Assembly: GCA_020846855.1 (NCBI GenBank)
Contig: JADLDD010000022.1
Location: 1-38,757 of the forward strand
Length of the DNA: 38,757 nucleotides
Direction of reading: 5' to 3'
Origin: Acidimicrobiia bacterium
GTDB lineage: Bacteria; Actinomycetota; Acidimicrobiia; IMCC26256; JADLDD01
The notes beneath the pieces are model-generated. The model had not been told where the DNA came from and ran no database searches. It saw only the letters and a list, made by a program, of their open reading frames with translations. The translations under genes and the position numbers were made by a program. Below, piece by piece: positions 38,321 to 38,757 of the stretch (the first letter of the stretch is position 1; the number at the start of each line of letters is the position of its first letter).

Positions 38321-38757
38321 ATGACCTCCAGGTTGCGTCGCGCCGCGGCGCCCTCCACACCGGCCGGCCGCCTCGGGCGCGTGGCCACCGCCACCGCGGT
38401 GGCGGCCCTCCTCGGCCTCACGCTCGCGCCGTGGTCGTCGGCCGCGGCCGACCCCCTCGGCGACGCCGACCGCGGCGTCCGCAGCGCGCAGGCCGCCTTC
38501 GATGCCGCGTCGGCCCGCTACTTCGACGCCCTCGGCGAGTACCGCGCCCTCGGCGACCGGATCCGCGGGCTCGAGGAGCAGATCGCGACGGGGGAGCGCA
38601 AGGTCGCCTCGCTGCGGCGGATCGTCGCCTCCCGGGCGGTCGAGGCCTACAAGTCGGGTGCCGGCGACGTGGGGTTCGTCTTCGACAGCGACGACGTCAC
38701 CGACCTGACCGTCCGCCGGAAGCTCCTCTCGGCGGCCAACGCGTCCGACGCCGACTC
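38321..38757 (+). CDS. Secreted coiled-coil protein, N-terminal part; probable cell-wall hydrolase (3' end outside window)
   Basis: An open frame runs to the window end without a stop. Start ATG 38321 (or in-frame ATG 38309, which nearly touches the -10 TAGCCT at 38301-38306). A signal peptide (ATAVAALLGLTLAPWSSAAA, cleavage near residue 44) is followed by DADRGVRSAQAAFDAASARY and RIRGLEEQIATGERKVASL, heptad-rich coiled coil, then RAVEAYKSG and FDSDDVTDLTVRRKLLSAAN. This N-terminal layout is that of RipA/FtsX-interacting NlpC/P60 and M23 peptidoglycan hydrolases, whose catalytic domain would be at the missing C-terminus. Family is inferred from the N-terminus only. Confidence 0.65.
   Translation, partial: MTSRLRRAAAPSTPAGRLGRVATATAVAALLGLTLAPWSSAAADPLGDADRGVRSAQAAFDAASARYFDALGEYRALGDRIRGLEEQIATGERKVASLRRIVASRAVEAYKSGAGDVGFVFDSDDVTDLTVRRKLLSAANASDAD

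Overview
The sequence is very GC-rich (clearly above 70 %), with GTG starts as common as ATG, many secreted lipoproteins, an HU protein with a lysine/alanine tail, an actinobacterial HelD, a DUF3097 protein, a deazaflavin (F420-type) nitroreductase homologue and an alpha-methylacyl-CoA racemase. This is an actinobacterial chromosome. A member of the Acidimicrobiia is my best guess, inferred from gene content and not proven. I see no tRNA or rRNA, no CRISPR array and no complete mobile element. No gene-free stretch exceeds 300 bases. The longest are 34610-34871 (leader of the PAS/EAL gene), 4055-4249, 18727-18904 and 16578-16740.

Layout. 1-4054: the 3' end of an SQR-type flavoprotein, then three secreted lipoproteins of unknown role. 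4250-5424: thioredoxin and a crotonase, divergent around a CsoR-type palindrome. 5491-8326: a glycine-rich secreted protein and an endoglycoceramidase-like GH5 lipoprotein. 8386-11134: a coupled pair of flavin split-barrel proteins, one fused to GAF and a C-terminal regulatory domain, divergent from a hemerythrin-like protein. 11181-15619 (minus strand): Gfo/Idh/MocA dehydrogenase, deazaflavin oxidoreductase, saccharopine-dehydrogenase-like protein and FGGY sugar kinase. 15699-18726: MOSC protein, DUF2231 membrane protein, methyltransferase, DoxX. 18905-21398: a chain of three genes joined by 4-base overlaps (unknown protein, HtrA-like protease lipoprotein, SEC-C methionine aminopeptidase), then HU. 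22176-25058 (minus): L,D-transpeptidase, DUF3097, Nudix hydrolase. 25126-30603: a short protein resembling only the N-terminal part of TnpB, a histidine phosphatase, HelD and a PepF-type oligopeptidase. 30649-38757: second L,D-transpeptidase, AlkA-type glycosylase, class III cyclase, CoA racemase, PAS-PAS-degenerate EAL protein, GH36 alpha-galactosidase and the 5' end of a coiled-coil cell-wall-hydrolase-like protein that runs off the window.

Themes. The region is mostly housekeeping and envelope genes with no single large pathway. Envelope work is prominent: two L,D-transpeptidases of different architecture, a RipA-like N-terminus, HtrA and several lipoproteins. Signalling is represented by the cyclase and a pseudo-EAL protein. 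The most notable non-coding feature is a repeated promoter design: twelve genes have a TANNNT -10 hexamer ending 6-8 bases before the start codon, which predicts leaderless mRNAs and settles several start codons. The items most worth a second look are the stand-alone TnpB-like N-terminal protein, the CsoR-type operator over the thioredoxin promoter, the triple Shine-Dalgarno repeat before the PAS/EAL gene, and the EAL domain that has lost its catalytic residues.
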